A model generated the notes under the pieces. The model ran no database searches, had not been told where the DNA came from, and saw only the letters and a program-made list of their open reading frames with translations. This document shows, in pieces, positions 52,489 through 62,030 of a stretch of DNA of 64,000 nucleotides (position 1 is the stretch's first letter; each line of letters begins with the position of its first letter). Origin of the DNA: an uncultured SAR86 cluster bacterium (GTDB lineage: Bacteria; Pseudomonadota; Gammaproteobacteria; Magnimaribacterales; Magnimaribacteraceae); the NCBI GenBank assembly GCA_902604855.1, contig CACLAF010000001.1:62001-126000 (forward strand). The letters are read 5' to 3'. The position numbers and the translations under genes are program-made.

Positions 52489-53538
52489 ATGCACAAGACA
52501 AGTGATTTAAGAATCTCAGGAAGGCAGGAAGTAATTTCTGCAAACTCCCTACTGGATGAGCAACCAATATCAGATATCTCCTCCCAAACAGTTTTTAATT
52601 CAAGAAAAGAATTTTCTGAAATACTTAGTAAAAAAGATAAAAGATTAGCTGTCGTTGTAGGACCATGTTCTATCCATGATACTGAGTCGGCTTTAGAATA
52701 TGCAAACCTTTTGCTCGAGGAAAAGAAAGCTTTGGAAAAAGAACTTCTGATCGTTATGAGAGTTTATTTTGAAAAACCTAGAACAACAGTTGGCTGGAAA
52801 GGGCTTATAAATGATCCAGATTTGAATAATTCTTTCAATATTGATAAAGGTTTATCAATATCAAGGCAACTCCTAAGAGATATTAATGATTTAGGTATGC
52901 CTGCTGGAACAGAATTTTTAGATGTTATAACTCCCCAATACATAGCGGATTTAATCTCCTGGGGAGCCATAGGAGCTAGAACTACAGAGAGTCAAATCCA
53001 TAGAGAGCTTGCCTCCGGTTCTTCCTGTCCTATTGGCTTTAAAAACGCAACAAACGGAGGTATTCAAGTAGCTGCTGATGCCATAGGATCTGCCCTACAT
53101 CCTCACAAATTTCTATCCGTCACAAAAGAAGGTAAAACAGCGATATTTTCTTCTTCTGGCAACAAAGACTGTCACGTTATTTTAAGAGGTGGAAAAGACC
53201 CGAATTATGAAAAAGAGTTTATAGATCAAACTTCTGAGATTCTAAAATCAAACTCTCTTGAAGATTCAATCATGGTTGATATGAGTCATGGAAACAGCAG
53301 TAAACAGCACAAAAAACAGATAGATGTATGCGATAACATTGCTTCGCAGATCAAGTCAGGTGAGACAAGAATTACTGGAGTCATGATAGAGAGCAATATA
53401 GAGGAAGGAAATCAAAAGGCCGATGATTTAAACAACTTGACATATGGAAAAAGTATCACTGATGCCTGTATCAACTGGCAAGATACTAAAGATTGTCTTC
53501 ACAAATTAGCTGATTCTATAAGAATTAGAAATAAGTAA
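52489..53538 (+). CDS. 3-deoxy-7-phosphoheptulonate (DAHP) synthase, class I
   Basis: First step of the shikimate pathway. 349 residues of the AroF/G/H type: VVVGPCSIHD (55-64), MRVYFEKPRTTVGWKGLINDPDL, AGTEFLDVITPQYIADLISWGAIGARTTESQ, SVTKEGKTAIFSSSGN, HVILRGGKDPNY, DMSHGNSSKQH and IESNIEEGNQ, containing the metal-binding Cys, His, Glu and Asp. The effector (Tyr, Phe or Trp) cannot be told safely from sequence, so no paralogue letter is given. A palindrome lies in its promoter region. Confidence 0.95.
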   Translation: MHKTSDLRISGRQEVISANSLLDEQPISDISSQTVFNSRKEFSEILSKKDKRLAVVVGPCSIHDTESALEYANLLLEEKKALEKELLIVMRVYFEKPRTTVGWKGLINDPDLNNSFNIDKGLSISRQLLRDINDLGMPAGTEFLDVITPQYIADLISWGAIGARTTESQIHRELASGSSCPIGFKNATNGGIQVAADAIGSALHPHKFLSVTKEGKTAIFSSSGNKDCHVILRGGKDPNYEKEFIDQTSEILKSNSLEDSIMVDMSHGNSSKQHKKQIDVCDNIASQIKSGETRITGVMIESNIEEGNQKADDLNNLTYGKSITDACINWQDTKDCLHKLADSIRIRNK

Positions 53539-53592
53539 CCTATTGTCCTTGTTAAGATCTAGATGATAAATTAATCTAGTCATTAATAATTC

Positions 53593-54636
53593 ATGACTTC
53601 AAAGATTACTTTCTCTAAAGAAATTGCCAACACAATAGGCCTGGAAGAAGCCGTCTTACTCGAGCATTTAAAACAAGAAGAGAGCCTTCATGGTCAAGTT
53701 TCTATGCAGCAAATTTGTTCAGATGTTACATTTTGGTCAAATGAAAAAATCATGGAAATTCTTACTCAACTAATAAAAACAGGACTTATCAACGAGATAA
53801 TTGATGATGGAATACCTTATTTTTCGTCCAAAAAACTTAATAAAAATCCTACTGGTGATGGAAATAAATGGGTTCCCGATAAAGATGTCATAGATCAAAT
53901 TAATGAGTATGGCATTCCAGAGGATTTTGCGAATCTCCAGATTGATGATTTCAAGAAACTTAATCAGGAACGAAATGGGAAGGAAACAAACTGGGGAGTC
54001 AAATTTCTCAGATTTGTAATCAAAAAGTGGCGTTATAAGGAAGTTGAAGATAACAAAAAAATGAAAACCAAACCCATCGATAAAAATTGGGTTCCTGATA
54101 CCGATGCCAAAGAAATACTTATAAATTCGGGGATAAAAGAAGATTTCATCGATAAGGAGGTGCCTGAATTTGTGTTGTATTGGACAGAACGTAAAGAAGA
54201 ATCTGACATTTGGAATAGCAAATTTATTGCGCATATACGAAGACAATGGGGAAGATTTAAAGATATTAAAGAAAATGACAATTCACCATCAGTGATGACC
54301 TCAGATTGGAACCCAAATTCAGACTTCTTTGACATTCTTGAACTGACAGATATTCCAAAAGAATTTGCAGAAAACGCAAAGCTAGAATTCGTAATGTATT
54401 GGAAGGAATCAGGACAATCCCTCAATTCTTGGAATAGTAAATTTCTTCAACACGTGAAGTATCATTGGGAGAAAACCAATAAAGGCCAAATACCACAATT
54501 ATCTCAACAAATAGATAAGAGAATCGAATCTAGTTGGGAAATACAAAATAGAAGTTCTACAAAACCTTCAAAAAAGCAAAATACAAAAACGCTTCAGGAA
54601 AACTTTAAAAAACTTAGAGAAAAACACCAAATCTAG
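53593..54636 (+). CDS. DnaT-like protein with three tandem DnaT-type domains
   Basis: A 347-residue protein, probably DNA-binding. The N-terminus (1-80) looks like a winged-helix module (EEAVLLEHLKQEES, FWSNEKIMEILTQLIKTGLI). Three copies of a repeat follow at about 93-146, 166-219 and 239-292, each starting Trp-x-Pro, with a central Phe/Tyr-Trp stretch (PEFVLYWTER) and ending WNSKF-x-x-x-hydrophobic-x-x-x-W. The repeats match the C-terminal ssDNA-binding domain of primosomal protein DnaT, which has one copy in E. coli (179 residues). The first copy is most diverged. A basic tail (KPSKKQNTKTLQENFKKLREK) closes it. Role in primosome loading is inferred. Confidence 0.7.
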   Translation: MTSKITFSKEIANTIGLEEAVLLEHLKQEESLHGQVSMQQICSDVTFWSNEKIMEILTQLIKTGLINEIIDDGIPYFSSKKLNKNPTGDGNKWVPDKDVIDQINEYGIPEDFANLQIDDFKKLNQERNGKETNWGVKFLRFVIKKWRYKEVEDNKKMKTKPIDKNWVPDTDAKEILINSGIKEDFIDKEVPEFVLYWTERKEESDIWNSKFIAHIRRQWGRFKDIKENDNSPSVMTSDWNPNSDFFDILELTDIPKEFAENAKLEFVMYWKESGQSLNSWNSKFLQHVKYHWEKTNKGQIPQLSQQIDKRIESSWEIQNRSSTKPSKKQNTKTLQENFKKLREKHQI

Positions 54637-54655
54637 TTTTACATAAGGTATTTTA

Positions 54656-54677
54656 GTGTTATAGTCATGTATAACAC
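54656..54677. promoter_or_regulatory. Palindromic operator candidate before the RND efflux genes
   Basis: A perfect eight-base inverted repeat, GTGTTATA, six-base spacer, TATAACAC, ending 11 bases before the ATG of the membrane-fusion gene. Length and symmetry are typical of TetR-family operators, the usual repressors of RND pumps, and TATAGT within it could be a -10. No TetR gene is present in the window, so the regulator would be encoded elsewhere. An mRNA hairpin is the alternative. Confidence 0.5.
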
Positions 54678-54688
54678 CTAAATTTGAC

Positions 54689-55594
54689 ATGAAAATTAAA
54701 CAAACACATAAAACGGCTGCTATATGCGGAGCCTTCATAGCTATCTGGATGATCTCTGGAACTCTTGTTGAAGAGGAAAATTTTGAAAAGAATTCTTCAT
54801 CGTTAGATACCCTATCCTCAGTGACTATAATTAATAGCAAAGCAACAGACCAATCTCAAATTCTTAAATCAAGCGGATTTACGGAAGCTGATAAATTTGT
54901 TCAAGTAAGAGCTGAGATCAGCGGCAGAGTTATCTCCACTCCAGCCAAACAAGGTGATTTCGTTGAAGAAGGGGACTTAATTTGTCAATTATACATAGCT
55001 GGAAGAGAGGCTTATCCAAAGATAGTTGCCCCTTTTTCTGGCTATTTAGAAAGTTTAAGAGTTGATGAAGGAGATTTTCTTAATACAGGAGCTGTTTGTG
55101 CATCATTAATCGATCCTGATCCAATGTTGCTAATAGCAGATATTGCAGAAAAAGATATTGCGCAAATCAAACTAGGTTCTGAAGCTTCAGCAAAGTTAAT
55201 TTCTGGTAGATACATTACAGGTAAAGTCACTTTCATAGCTTCTTCAGCTGACAAAAATACTAGAACATTTAGAGTTGAAATAAGTGTTGATAATGTTGAT
55301 AGGACAATTCGAGATGGTGTCTCAGCCGAAATTTATATAAAAGGAAAAGAAGAACCTGCACATAAAATTTCACCAGCCATACTTTCTCTAAATGACCAAG
55401 GAAAATTAGGTATCAGGACAGTAACTTCTGAAAATAAAGTTGAGTTCAAAGAGATCAAAATATTAGAAGATACAAGCAATGGTATGTGGGTCTCAGGTTT
55501 AGGTAAAGAAGCACGAATAATAACTCTCGGCCAAGAATATGTTTTTCAAGGGCAGACTGTAAATGTTAAGGAGTCCCCTGCCCCAGAAGCATGA
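54689..55594 (+). CDS. RND efflux periplasmic adaptor (membrane fusion protein)
   Basis: A 301-residue HlyD/AcrA-type protein. An N-terminal hydrophobic helix (about 10-26) acts as anchor or signal. The biotinyl-lipoyl-like domain is split in the usual way: VRAEISGRVISTPAKQGDFVEEGDLICQL and IVAPFSGYLESLRVDEGDFL, but almost no alpha-hairpin lies between them, so this is a short-hairpin adaptor. The beta-barrel segment includes GKVTFIASSADKNTRTFRVEI. It overlaps the pump gene by ATGA. No outer-membrane channel gene accompanies the pair. Confidence 0.9.
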   Translation: MKIKQTHKTAAICGAFIAIWMISGTLVEEENFEKNSSSLDTLSSVTIINSKATDQSQILKSSGFTEADKFVQVRAEISGRVISTPAKQGDFVEEGDLICQLYIAGREAYPKIVAPFSGYLESLRVDEGDFLNTGAVCASLIDPDPMLLIADIAEKDIAQIKLGSEASAKLISGRYITGKVTFIASSADKNTRTFRVEISVDNVDRTIRDGVSAEIYIKGKEEPAHKISPAILSLNDQGKLGIRTVTSENKVEFKEIKILEDTSNGMWVSGLGKEARIITLGQEYVFQGQTVNVKESPAPEA

Positions 55595-58500
55595 GAAGCT
55601 TTATCAGAGGGGCCATTTACAAAAGCAGAACTTCACTTAGCATTCTTCTGCTAATATTACTTTCAGGAGTTTTTGCACTCAACTATTTGCCTAAAGCTAC
55701 TGAGCCAGATATAAATTTTCCTGGTGCATATGTTGGGGTTGGTTATGAAGGAGTATCACCTGAAGATTCAGAAAGATTATTGGCGAAGCCACTTGAGAAT
55801 GCCTTAAGAACTATTTCGGGAGTCACAGATATAAGGTCTATATCTCAAACAGGTTATTCAGCTGTTGTTGTAGAATTTGACCAAGACGCAGATATAGATG
55901 AAGCTCTATATGATGTAAGAGTTAAGGTAGAAGAAGCTAGAGCAGAACTACCTTTGGATGCTAGAGAACCAACCATAAGAGAATTTACTACATCTGATAA
56001 CCCGATACTCACAATTAGCGTTGCAAGCGATATTCTTCCTCAGAGGGTTCTTGTAAACCTGACACAAGATCTTCAAGATCTTATTGAAACTCATCCAAGT
56101 GTGCTCCAGGCAGAACTCAATGGTGTCCCTGAAGACCTAATAGAAGCAATTGTTGATAAAAGTAAGCTTGAGTCTTATGGCATTTCAATGAATCAACTCT
56201 ATCAAGCAGTTTCAAATAACAACAGAGTCATACCTGCAGGATTTCAAGACACTGGAAGCGGAAGATTTGCAGTTAGTGTCCCAAGTGTTTTTTCTACCTT
56301 AGAAGATATCGAAACATTACCTATAAAGGTTTCAGGTAACTCAGTTGTCACTTTAAAAGACGTTGCGGATGTAAGCCTAACTTTTAAGGATAGAGGCGGT
56401 TATTCAAGGATAAATGGTCGGCAATCACTTTCGATTGATGTTCAAAAACGTCTCGGTACAAATATCATAGATACAGTTACTGATATTCGAAATATGGTTG
56501 AAGAGGAGGTTAAAAACTTCCCTGAGGGTGTCAGTGTTAACTTCGTTCGTGATGATTCACAGTTTGCTCTTCAAATGATTTCAGAATTACAAGGGAATGT
56601 ACTCACATCAATTGCACTTGTGATGATAGTTGTACTGGCTGCTTTAGGCTTTAGGACATCAATGTTAGTAGGCATGGCTATTCCTTTTTCATACTTATTT
56701 GCCTTACTAGTTTTATTTATCTTAGATAAAGAATTTAATTTCATGGTGATGTTCGGAATGCTCATCTCAATGGGCATGACAATAGATGGCTCTATAGTTG
56801 TGACTGAGTATGCAGATAGAAAACTAGCTGAAGGTATGAATAGAGTTGAGGCTTATACAGCAGCTGCAACAAGAATGTTCTGGCCAGTTTTGTCATCTAC
56901 TACAACAACATTGATAGCTTTCACACCTTTAATGTTCATGCCTGGATTTGGTGCTTTCATAAGAGATATGCCTATTACTGTATTCTGTGTGTTAGTAGGA
57001 TCATTGCTTTACTCGCTTATTTTTGCACCGATATTAGGTGCGATGTTTGGTGGTTTGGCTAAGCAGTCTGATGAAGAAGTAAACAAGACAAGACAACTAG
57101 AGTCTTCGGATCCATTGAGTTTGACAGGTTATTCAGGTATTTACGCAAGGAAAATTAATCAATATCTAGATACGCCTGGGCAAACAATAACTATTATATT
57201 AGCGGCGATAGTCTTATGCATTGGACTTTGGTCACATCATGGTAAGGGTATAGTTTACTTTCCAACAGTAGCTCCTCAATTTGCAGAAGTAGATATTCTT
57301 GCTCGTGGAAATTTAGCTGTTGACGAAATAAGAGATATTGCAATTGATGCAGAACAAAAAATATTAGATGTAGAAGAAATAGAGATGCTTTCAGTTTGGT
57401 CGAATTCAGGTGGGAGCCGTGGTCTAGGACGACGTTCCGGTTCAGCAGACAGGGTCGGAGGTATGTTCGTAGACTTCTGGGCAGAAGACGAAGCTGTGTC
57501 TGATTTAGATGGTTTTGAAATTTTAGATCTTATTCGATCAAAATTTGATGATACCTCAGGGTATATTGTTCAAGTAGAAGCAGAGGAAGGTGGTCCTCCG
57601 ATAGGTAAACCACTTCAATTAAATGTAAGTGGAGATAACGAACAAGCTTTAATCTTGGCAGTAAAAAAGATAAGAACATTCATAGAAGGACTTGGTAGTT
57701 TTATAGATATTGAAGACACGACAGTAACCAGAGGTATAGAGTGGGAGCTTGAAATAAACAGGACAAAAGCAGCTCAATATGGAGCCGGTCTGTCTGATGT
57801 AGGTGCCTCAGTGCAAATGGTTACAAATGGTATTAAGGTTGGAGAATATCGTCCTTTAAATCTGGATAGAGAAGTCGATATCAGAATTAGATTTCCAAAA
57901 TCAGAAAGAAATATTGATCAACTGGGAAATTTGAATGTACAAACTGCTAAAGGCTTAGTGCCTGTTAGTAGTTTTGTCGATACAACTATCAAACCTGCTA
58001 CAAAAAGTATAAGTAGAAAAGATGGAAAAAGAGTTCACAGCCTTTCAGCTAGAACTGTCGAAGGTGCAATACCATCAGTTCAGATAAAAAAGGTTAAAGA
58101 TTGGTTAGAGACTGCTGACTTAGGAAGAGGAGTTACTGTCTCGGATGATGGCTTCGATAAATATAATCAAGAAGCAGCTGATTTCCTTGTTCTAGGATTC
58201 ATAGCCATGCTCTTCGTAATGCTAATAGTTTTAGTAGCTCAATTTAATAGTTTTTATCAAGCAAGTATTGTTTTGTCAGCAATCCTTTTATCATTTGGTG
58301 GAGTTTTTATATCCCTTTTAGTGCTTGATAGATCATTCAGCACACTTCAGACAGGTATAAGTTGTGTTGCATTGGCAGGAATTGTAGTCAATAACAATAT
58401 CGTTTTAATTGATACCTTCAATCTTTTAAAACGAAATAATCAAGGTTCCTCGACTAAATCTTTAGCACTGAGGAGTGCGATCACAAGATTAAGACCAGTA

Positions 58501-58779
58501 TTCCTGACCTCATTTACAACTATTGCTGGTCTCTTGCCGATTGCTTTAGGTTACAGCATTGATTTAATTGATAGGACTATAAAGACTGGTTCTTACATAA
58601 CGAGTTTTTGGGAACAAATGGCAGGCTCACTTGTAGTTGGATTAACAGTCGCAACTGTCTTAACTTTAGTTGTCACACCATGTGCTCTTGCTTTCTCAGA
58701 TAGTATTAGATCCATCCCTGAAAAAATTACTAATTTTTTCAAGAGATCATTCACTACACTATTCGTTTCAAAGGGTTAG
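55591..58779 (+). CDS. RND superfamily efflux permease (HAE-1 type)
   Basis: A 1062-residue inner-membrane pump with 12 helices and two large periplasmic loops in the AcrB layout. EPDINFPGAYVGVGYEGVSPED is the usual first-loop start, and the loop containing IGKPLQLNVSGDN opens the second half. In helix 4 the acidic pair (Asp407-Asp408 in AcrB) reads Asp399-Gly400 (MTIDGSIVVTEY), and helix 10 has GIVVNNNIVLID (Asn934-936) in place of the AcrB lysine. Thus only one of the proton-relay acids is kept, as in several less studied branches. Substrate is unknown. A TonB receptor gene follows. Confidence 0.9.
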   Translation: MRSFIRGAIYKSRTSLSILLLILLSGVFALNYLPKATEPDINFPGAYVGVGYEGVSPEDSERLLAKPLENALRTISGVTDIRSISQTGYSAVVVEFDQDADIDEALYDVRVKVEEARAELPLDAREPTIREFTTSDNPILTISVASDILPQRVLVNLTQDLQDLIETHPSVLQAELNGVPEDLIEAIVDKSKLESYGISMNQLYQAVSNNNRVIPAGFQDTGSGRFAVSVPSVFSTLEDIETLPIKVSGNSVVTLKDVADVSLTFKDRGGYSRINGRQSLSIDVQKRLGTNIIDTVTDIRNMVEEEVKNFPEGVSVNFVRDDSQFALQMISELQGNVLTSIALVMIVVLAALGFRTSMLVGMAIPFSYLFALLVLFILDKEFNFMVMFGMLISMGMTIDGSIVVTEYADRKLAEGMNRVEAYTAAATRMFWPVLSSTTTTLIAFTPLMFMPGFGAFIRDMPITVFCVLVGSLLYSLIFAPILGAMFGGLAKQSDEEVNKTRQLESSDPLSLTGYSGIYARKINQYLDTPGQTITIILAAIVLCIGLWSHHGKGIVYFPTVAPQFAEVDILARGNLAVDEIRDIAIDAEQKILDVEEIEMLSVWSNSGGSRGLGRRSGSADRVGGMFVDFWAEDEAVSDLDGFEILDLIRSKFDDTSGYIVQVEAEEGGPPIGKPLQLNVSGDNEQALILAVKKIRTFIEGLGSFIDIEDTTVTRGIEWELEINRTKAAQYGAGLSDVGASVQMVTNGIKVGEYRPLNLDREVDIRIRFPKSERNIDQLGNLNVQTAKGLVPVSSFVDTTIKPATKSISRKDGKRVHSLSARTVEGAIPSVQIKKVKDWLETADLGRGVTVSDDGFDKYNQEAADFLVLGFIAMLFVMLIVLVAQFNSFYQASIVLSAILLSFGGVFISLLVLDRSFSTLQTGISCVALAGIVVNNNIVLIDTFNLLKRNNQGSSTKSLALRSAITRLRPVFLTSFTTIAGLLPIALGYSIDLIDRTIKTGSYITSFWEQMAGSLVVGLTVATVLTLVVTPCALAFSDSIRSIPEKITNFFKRSFTTLFVSKG

Positions 58780-58873
58780 TAAATTTTTTATCTTTTTTAC
58801 TGGTTCCAAATTAAGTTATCATACGCAAGCTAAAATGGACTTGGACATAGCCTCTATCTAATAAGGATTCTAG

Positions 58874-60925
58874 ATGAAAATTAAAATCAAAAATTTAACG
58901 ATACTTTTATTGTTTATTGTAAACACACTTTTTTCAGCAGAGCTGGAAGAAATCATTGTTATTGAGAAAAAATTATCGAGCTTAAACGGTTGGTCGAATA
59001 ATCAATCCATTTCTTCAATTGATGAACAGGAATTAAATGAACTTGGCGCGCAGCATCCTAAACAGATTTTCAGACGATCTCCTGGACTTTGGATTAGTAG
59101 AGGGTCGGGTCAAGAACATTTAACTGCTATACGATCTCCTGTCCTATCAGGGCCAGGGGCTTGTGGCTCTTTTCTTATATTAGAGGATGGTCTTCCAGTA
59201 AGGCCAACTGGATTTTGCAATGTTAATGGATTATTTGAAACATTTTTTGAAATGGCTTCAGGCGTAGAGACTATCACTGGACCAGCAAGCGCAAGATATG
59301 GTGCAAATGCAATGCATGGTGTTATAAATATACTCTCCAAACCTGTAAATTCAGAAAATAAGTTCTATACAAACATCGGTCCGAACAATTACAAAAACTT
59401 TGAGATCAGAACAGGCAATCAAGAAGATTGGAGCTTTGATGGACACTTTGCCAATAATGATGGCTTTAGGGATGAGTCAGGGTACGATCAACAAAAAATT
59501 AAAATCCAATCTATTTTTTCAGTCTCCACATGGGATGCTACTTTAAAAGCAACACTAACTAATCTAAATCAAGAAACTGCTGGATATGTAAATGGTCTGG
59601 ATTCTTATAAAAATGAAGAATTCAGTAAGAGAAATTTTAATCCTGATGCATATCGAGATGCCAATTCACAAAGAGTATTTTTAAGATTAACAAAAGAAGA
59701 TAAAAATACCATTAATTCAATTACCTCATATATAAGAAGTAATGATATGAAGTTTTTTCAACACTTCCTTCCCGGAACTCCCCTTGAGGAGAACAGCCAT
59801 AAAAGTTTCGGAATAAATCTACAAAGAATTTCAGAGTATAACTCTTTTACTTTTGTACAAGGTTTACAGCTAGATTTTGCTAAGGCCGAGCTGACAGAAA
59901 CTCAGAAAGATGCTTTAACTACAAGTTCTGCTTTTAACAATGCTACTAGACCGCAAGGTAAGCATTATGATTATGAAGTTGATTCAACTGTTATTGCACT
60001 ATTTGCTGGAATAGAAGACTACATTCTAAATAAAAATCTAAACCTATTTGCTGATTCTAGAGCTGAATTTATTAAGTATGACTACTCTAATAATATGATC
60101 AGCGGCAATACAAGAGAAGATGGCACTAAATGTGGATTTGGAGGTTGTTATTATAATAGGCCTTCAGACAGAAAAGACGACTTCAATGAGATAAGTGCTA
60201 GGATTGGGATCATAACAAACTACGAATCGGTCAATTATTTCGCCCAAATGAGCTTAGGATTCAGACCTCCACAAATTAATGAAGCATACAGGCTACAAAA
60301 AAAGCAGAATGTCACTGATCTCGACTCGGAAACTTTAACTATGTTTGAAGTAGGCACTAGGTATGATTGGCAATCATTGAGTGGATCTCTAAGTCTCTAT
60401 CAAAGTAAAAAGAAAAACTCTATCTTCAGAGATTCGGAGAATTTTATAGTAGATAATGGAAAAACTGATCATAAAGGTATTGAATTAAGTCTAGATTGGC
60501 TTATCAGTTCAAATAGTATTATCAGTACAAATATTACCTATGGAGATCATAAATATGACTTTGAAACCGATACTTCAATGAGAGAGAAAATAAGAGTAGG
60601 TAATGAGATTGATACAGCTCCTAAAATGATGGCTAACTTAATCTTAAATTCTAGTTTAAACGAAGATACTTCGCTTGAATTTGAAATTGAGCATATGAGT
60701 TCTTACTATACTGATGCAGCAAATCTTCATGAATATGATGGGCACACCTTGTATCATGCTAGATTTACGAAAAAAATGAGTGATACTTTCAAAACTTACA
60801 TTAGAGTCGATAACATATTTGATAAAACTTATGCTGAGAGAGCTGACTTTAATGCTTTTGGAGGAGATAGATACTTTCCAGGTTTACCAAGAGAATTCTA
60901 TATTGGTTTAGAATATACATTTTAA
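58874..60925 (+). CDS. TonB-dependent outer-membrane receptor
   Basis: A 683-residue receptor. Signal peptide at about 1-21 (LLLFIVNTLFSA), TonB box EEIIVIEKK (25-33), plug domain with SSIDEQELNELGAQHPKQIF, LEDGLPVRPTGFCNVNG and ETITGPASARYGANAMHGVINIL, then a 22-strand barrel ending in the aromatic FYIGLEYTF. AAGGAT lies six bases before the ATG. Two cysteine pairs (GACG/GFCN in the plug, CGFGGC in a barrel loop) may form disulfides. Ligand is not evident; close linkage to an RND pump is noted. Ends nine bases before xseB. Confidence 0.92.
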   Translation: MKIKIKNLTILLLFIVNTLFSAELEEIIVIEKKLSSLNGWSNNQSISSIDEQELNELGAQHPKQIFRRSPGLWISRGSGQEHLTAIRSPVLSGPGACGSFLILEDGLPVRPTGFCNVNGLFETFFEMASGVETITGPASARYGANAMHGVINILSKPVNSENKFYTNIGPNNYKNFEIRTGNQEDWSFDGHFANNDGFRDESGYDQQKIKIQSIFSVSTWDATLKATLTNLNQETAGYVNGLDSYKNEEFSKRNFNPDAYRDANSQRVFLRLTKEDKNTINSITSYIRSNDMKFFQHFLPGTPLEENSHKSFGINLQRISEYNSFTFVQGLQLDFAKAELTETQKDALTTSSAFNNATRPQGKHYDYEVDSTVIALFAGIEDYILNKNLNLFADSRAEFIKYDYSNNMISGNTREDGTKCGFGGCYYNRPSDRKDDFNEISARIGIITNYESVNYFAQMSLGFRPPQINEAYRLQKKQNVTDLDSETLTMFEVGTRYDWQSLSGSLSLYQSKKKNSIFRDSENFIVDNGKTDHKGIELSLDWLISSNSIISTNITYGDHKYDFETDTSMREKIRVGNEIDTAPKMMANLILNSSLNEDTSLEFEIEHMSSYYTDAANLHEYDGHTLYHARFTKKMSDTFKTYIRVDNIFDKTYAERADFNAFGGDRYFPGLPREFYIGLEYTF

Positions 60926-60934
60926 AGAACCGCA

Positions 60935-61165
60935 ATGAATAAGAAAGTAGATATAAATTTTGAAAAAGCCCTCGTAGAGCTTGAATCTATAGTCGAAGAT
61001 CTAGAGTCTGGAGACTTAAGTTTAGAGAATTCACTCAAGTCATTTGAAAAAGGAATAAAACTGGCTAGGCAATGTCAGGAGAAGCTATCGCAAGCTGAGT
61101 TACAAGTGCAAAAATTGATTGAAGAAGATGGAGATCTGAAAACTACTCCATTAAGAGATGCGTGA
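60935..61165 (+). CDS. xseB: Exodeoxyribonuclease VII small subunit
   Basis: A 76-residue helical protein: NFEKALVELESIVEDLESGDLSLENSLKSFEKGIKL is the family signature, followed by a coiled C-terminal helix (CQEKLSQAELQVQKLIEEDG). It assembles with XseA. It overlaps ispA by eight bases, the conserved xseB-ispA-dxs arrangement. Confidence 0.95.
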   Translation: MNKKVDINFEKALVELESIVEDLESGDLSLENSLKSFEKGIKLARQCQEKLSQAELQVQKLIEEDGDLKTTPLRDA

Positions 61166-62027
61166 ATTTGAGAAGCTCCTAACTTCTTATCAAAATAGAA
61201 TCAATTCCAAGTTAGAGGGTCTATTACCATCTGATGGCTCAATTCTATCAGAAGCTATACGTTATTCTGTTTTAGACGGTGGAAAAAGACTTAGACCAAT
61301 ATTAGTGTACTTGATCGGTGAGTTGGGAAATGCGAAAAATGATTCTCTAGATATATTAGCTGGATCGATTGAAATCATACATTGTTACTCACTAATTCAT
61401 GATGATTTGCCATCTATGGATAATGATGATCTAAGAAGAGGAAAGCCAACTACCCATAAAAAATATGACGAAGCGACTGCAATACTTGCAGGAGATGCTT
61501 TACAGCCTTTCGCTTTCGAATTAATGACAACAATAAATATTTCGGATAGAGATAAATTAAGCATTATTAAAACTTTGGCAGAAGCTTGTGGCTATCTAGG
61601 CATGGTAGGTGGTCAGATAAAAGATATTCATTCTAATAATATAAAAGATGTTAAATCTTTAGACATAATGCATTCCCAAAAGACGGGACGGTTAATTCAA
61701 TCCTCAATTGAAACTGCTGGAATATTATCTAACTTGAGGAAGCAAGATATAGAGTGTCTCATTGATTATGGAGATAAAATTGGTCTAGCATTTCAGATTC
61801 AAGATGACATTATTGATATTGAATCTCCTTCTACTATTAGTGGAAAGGACCAAGGCTCTGATGTTAAAAAAGATAAACTAACTTATCCATCTATTGTCGG
61901 TATCGAAGGCTCGAAGGTCAGAGCTTTTGACTTGGCTAAAGAAGCAAAAGAAAAACTTCAACCATTGAGAAAAAATACTGATAATCTGTGCAAATTAGCT
62001 GACTATATCGTTACAAGAAAAACTTAA
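61158..62027 (+). CDS. ispA: Farnesyl/geranyl diphosphate synthase
   Basis: A 289-residue prenyl transferase that makes farnesyl diphosphate for undecaprenyl phosphate and quinones. First aspartate-rich motif HDDLPSMDNDDLRRG (about 86-100), second QIQDDIIDIESP, with LDGGKRLRPILVY and GGQIKDI. It begins in an overlap with xseB, and dxs follows after three bases, so isoprenoid precursor genes are co-transcribed. Confidence 0.95.
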   Translation: MREFEKLLTSYQNRINSKLEGLLPSDGSILSEAIRYSVLDGGKRLRPILVYLIGELGNAKNDSLDILAGSIEIIHCYSLIHDDLPSMDNDDLRRGKPTTHKKYDEATAILAGDALQPFAFELMTTINISDRDKLSIIKTLAEACGYLGMVGGQIKDIHSNNIKDVKSLDIMHSQKTGRLIQSSIETAGILSNLRKQDIECLIDYGDKIGLAFQIQDDIIDIESPSTISGKDQGSDVKKDKLTYPSIVGIEGSKVRAFDLAKEAKEKLQPLRKNTDNLCKLADYIVTRKT

Positions 62028-62030
62028 ATT

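Noticed and set aside
53770-54425. Two sizeable minus-strand open frames (158 and 130 codons) opposite the DnaT-like gene
   Set aside because: They are antisense shadows of an A+T-rich gene, have no recognisable motifs, and the plus-strand protein has clear repeats.
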